A stretch of 6,112 nucleotides of DNA from Methanomassiliicoccaceae archaeon (GTDB lineage Archaea > Thermoplasmatota > Thermoplasmata > Methanomassiliicoccales > Methanomethylophilaceae), in contig WQXR01000074.1 in the NCBI GenBank assembly GCA_009784745.1, positions 1 to 6,112 of the forward strand, read 5' to 3'. A program made the position numbers and the translations under genes. This document shows, piece after piece, positions 4,917 to 6,112 of this stretch (its first letter is position 1; every line of letters starts with the position of its first letter). The notes under the pieces were generated by a model. That model ran no database searches. It was not told the DNA's origin and saw only the letters and a list, made by a program, of their open reading frames with translations.

Positions 4917-6002
4917 ATGGATGACGGCTGCGGCAATGGCAGTGAGAACAACGGCGAAGACACCATCAGGAAAGTATCATTCATGAGACGCATCAATCTG
5001 ATATTCAGATTCAGTTACACCTTGCCGTTCTTCTTAGCATCCGCCTGCGGTTCTTTGTTCGCATTGCTGTTCTTTGAACCGCCGTTGCATATCGTCGTTT
5101 TAATGCCGCTTGTTGTTCTTCTGTTAGCGGTGTTCGTTAATTTTTCGAATGATTACTTTGATCACAGATCCGGCGTGGACAAGATACGATTCAGCGAAAA
5201 GGAAGAGATGGCGAAAGCAATGATGTCCGAATCGGAACTTCTGAAGAAGATATATTGGGAAGGGAATCCGTTCGACGATGGTCTCGTTACCGATAAGCAA
5301 GGAAAAGTGATAATGTTCATTCTTGTTCTGCTGTCTGTTGTTCTTGCCATTCCCATCGTGTTGCATGGCGGCCTGATGGTGATATTGTTCGGCGCCGTTG
5401 GTATATTTCTTTCATACTTCTACACCGCACCGCCTTTGGATCTGGGCGCAAGAGGGTTGGGTGAAGTGGATGTTGCTTTGTCATTCTTCATGCTTGTGTT
5501 CTGTTCCTTCTACGTAGCAACCATTGACGCATCTGTTGCAGAGAATGTCATATTCTCGTTGAACTTCTTTGACACGAACATCTTCGTTCTTGCTTTGGGT
5601 GTTTTCGATGAAAAGATATTCATCTTCGCGATGATCGTCGGAACATTCGTCGGCCTTATGAGATTAATGGATTCGATGTCCGGTCAGGAGGCACACATCG
5701 CGAACGGTGAGAAAAGCATCTCCGTCCGTTTCGGATTTAACGGTACTGTAAAGATAGCAAAGGTTTTCGTCATATTCGCTTATGTTCTGGCCGGAGTGAT
5801 GGTTCTCTTTAACCCAATGTATCTGCTACTCTTCCTTACTTTGCCGTTAATGGTGAAAGCATGGAAGATAATGTCGTTAAAAGAGAACGGTTGGGAGATG
5901 AAAGTTCCGCCGCTGTTCTTCGGAACTGCGTTCCTTACGGAAATTCTGTTCATCATTTCCGTAATTGCTGTTCATTTAACTGATGTTCAGTGGTGGTTCT
6001 GA
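4917..6002 (+). CDS. UbiA-family membrane prenyltransferase, MenA-like, with altered second Asp motif
   Basis: Integral membrane protein of 361 aa. About nine hydrophobic segments (roughly 34-52, 58-76, 131-149, 152-169, 186-202, 232-250, 282-298, 301-316, 331-354) match the UbiA fold, which transfers an isoprenoid diphosphate chain to an acceptor. The first aspartate motif is clear: NDYFDHRSGVD (78-88), as in MenA-type enzymes. NPFDDGLVTDKQG (117-129) corresponds to the usual RPxxxGxxxxxxG stretch, and YFYTAPPLDLGARGLGE (167-183) to the family's YxxxPxxL...GE motif. The second aspartate motif should lie in the loop at 250-270 but reads MDSMSGQEAHIANGEKSISV: the two acidic positions four and eight residues before the conserved glycine (G264) are H260 and G256. 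Residues 91-116 form an extra charged insertion. The lipid acceptor is unknown; it does not look like DGGGP synthase, which carries RPIPSG. The start at 4917 fits the TATA box; ATG at 4983 would remove a 22-residue acidic N-terminus. Confidence 0.85.
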   Translation: MDDGCGNGSENNGEDTIRKVSFMRRINLIFRFSYTLPFFLASACGSLFALLFFEPPLHIVVLMPLVVLLLAVFVNFSNDYFDHRSGVDKIRFSEKEEMAKAMMSESELLKKIYWEGNPFDDGLVTDKQGKVIMFILVLLSVVLAIPIVLHGGLMVILFGAVGIFLSYFYTAPPLDLGARGLGEVDVALSFFMLVFCSFYVATIDASVAENVIFSLNFFDTNIFVLALGVFDEKIFIFAMIVGTFVGLMRLMDSMSGQEAHIANGEKSISVRFGFNGTVKIAKVFVIFAYVLAGVMVLFNPMYLLLFLTLPLMVKAWKIMSLKENGWEMKVPPLFFGTAFLTEILFIISVIAVHLTDVQWWF

Positions 6003-6112
6003 ATTTTCCGTGAAAATGGCTTATAAGTCAGAAACTTGTTAAATTTCTGTGAAAATGGCTTATAAGTCAGAAACTTGTTAAATTTCTGTGAAAATGGCTT
6101 ATAAGTCAGAAA
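6002..6112. repeat. 39-bp tandem repeat array running off the window end
   Basis: Two complete identical 39-bp units (6011-6049, 6050-6088) and the first 24 bases of a third (6089-6112) follow each other without spacers or mismatches. A degenerate end of a preceding unit (AATTTTCCG at 6002-6010, against AAATTTCTG) reaches the stop codon of the UbiA gene. Each unit holds two overlapping dyads: TGGCTTATAAGTCA (6056-6069 in copy 2), symmetrical except for one pair, and a 21-bp dyad at 6068-6088 with arms CAGAAA and TTTCTG. No reading frame of useful size crosses it. It is not a CRISPR array because no variable spacers exist. Its function is unknown; iteron-like binding sites or a satellite-type repeat are possible. 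The true copy number cannot be seen. Confidence 0.9.

Noticed and set aside
6002..6112. CRISPR array.
   Set aside because: The repeated unit is identical over its full 39-bp period, leaving no variable spacers, and no cas gene is in the window.

Overview
The window looks like a piece of an archaeal chromosome, most likely from Thermoplasmatota and possibly Methanomassiliicoccales. The evidence is an archaeal-type S-adenosylmethionine synthetase, an HTH-CBS regulator and a DUF4443-like winged-helix protein of archaeal type. TATA-like boxes also lie about 24-26 bases upstream of several start codons that have no ribosome binding site, which is the pattern of leaderless archaeal transcripts. All six complete genes end in TGA and none in TAG. 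That would suit a lineage that uses TAG for pyrrolysine, but six genes are too few to prove it. The lineage call is an inference and no rRNA is present.

Layout, left to right. (1) 61-624, minus strand: an XRE-type HTH regulator with a C-terminal CBS pair, whose TATA box lies inside a perfect 14-bp palindrome. (2) 725-1924, plus strand: archaeal SAM synthetase, divergent from the regulator. It is followed one base later by (3) 1926-2510, a winged-helix, DUF4443-like protein with a TTG start that is probably co-transcribed. (4) 2516-3721, minus strand: an AAA_14/DUF4143-type ATPase, convergent with gene 3 across only five bases. (5) 3722-3879: a structured divergent intergenic region with an inverted repeat over the ATPase TATA box and two copies of a 20-bp dyad spaced 40 bp apart. 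(6) 3880-4857, plus strand: a TIM-barrel sugar isomerase/AP-endonuclease-2 family protein. (7) 4917-6002, plus strand: a UbiA-family membrane prenyltransferase whose second aspartate motif is degenerate. (8) From the stop codon of gene 7 to the window end: an exact 39-bp tandem repeat that is still running at the edge.

Genes 1-3 form a plausible unit. SAM synthetase is flanked by two DNA-binding proteins that each carry a possible ligand-binding domain. CBS pairs bind adenosyl compounds, in at least one archaeal case SAM itself, so feedback control of SAM synthesis is a reasonable hypothesis. Genes 6 and 7 each have their own promoter, and their pathway cannot be read from the sequence.

No complete new defence or mobile system is visible. 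The least explained signals are the two non-coding repeat systems (3761-3820 and 6002-6112) and the altered active-site motif of the UbiA protein. There is no tRNA, rRNA, insertion sequence or CRISPR array, and no stretch over 300 bases lacks a gene.
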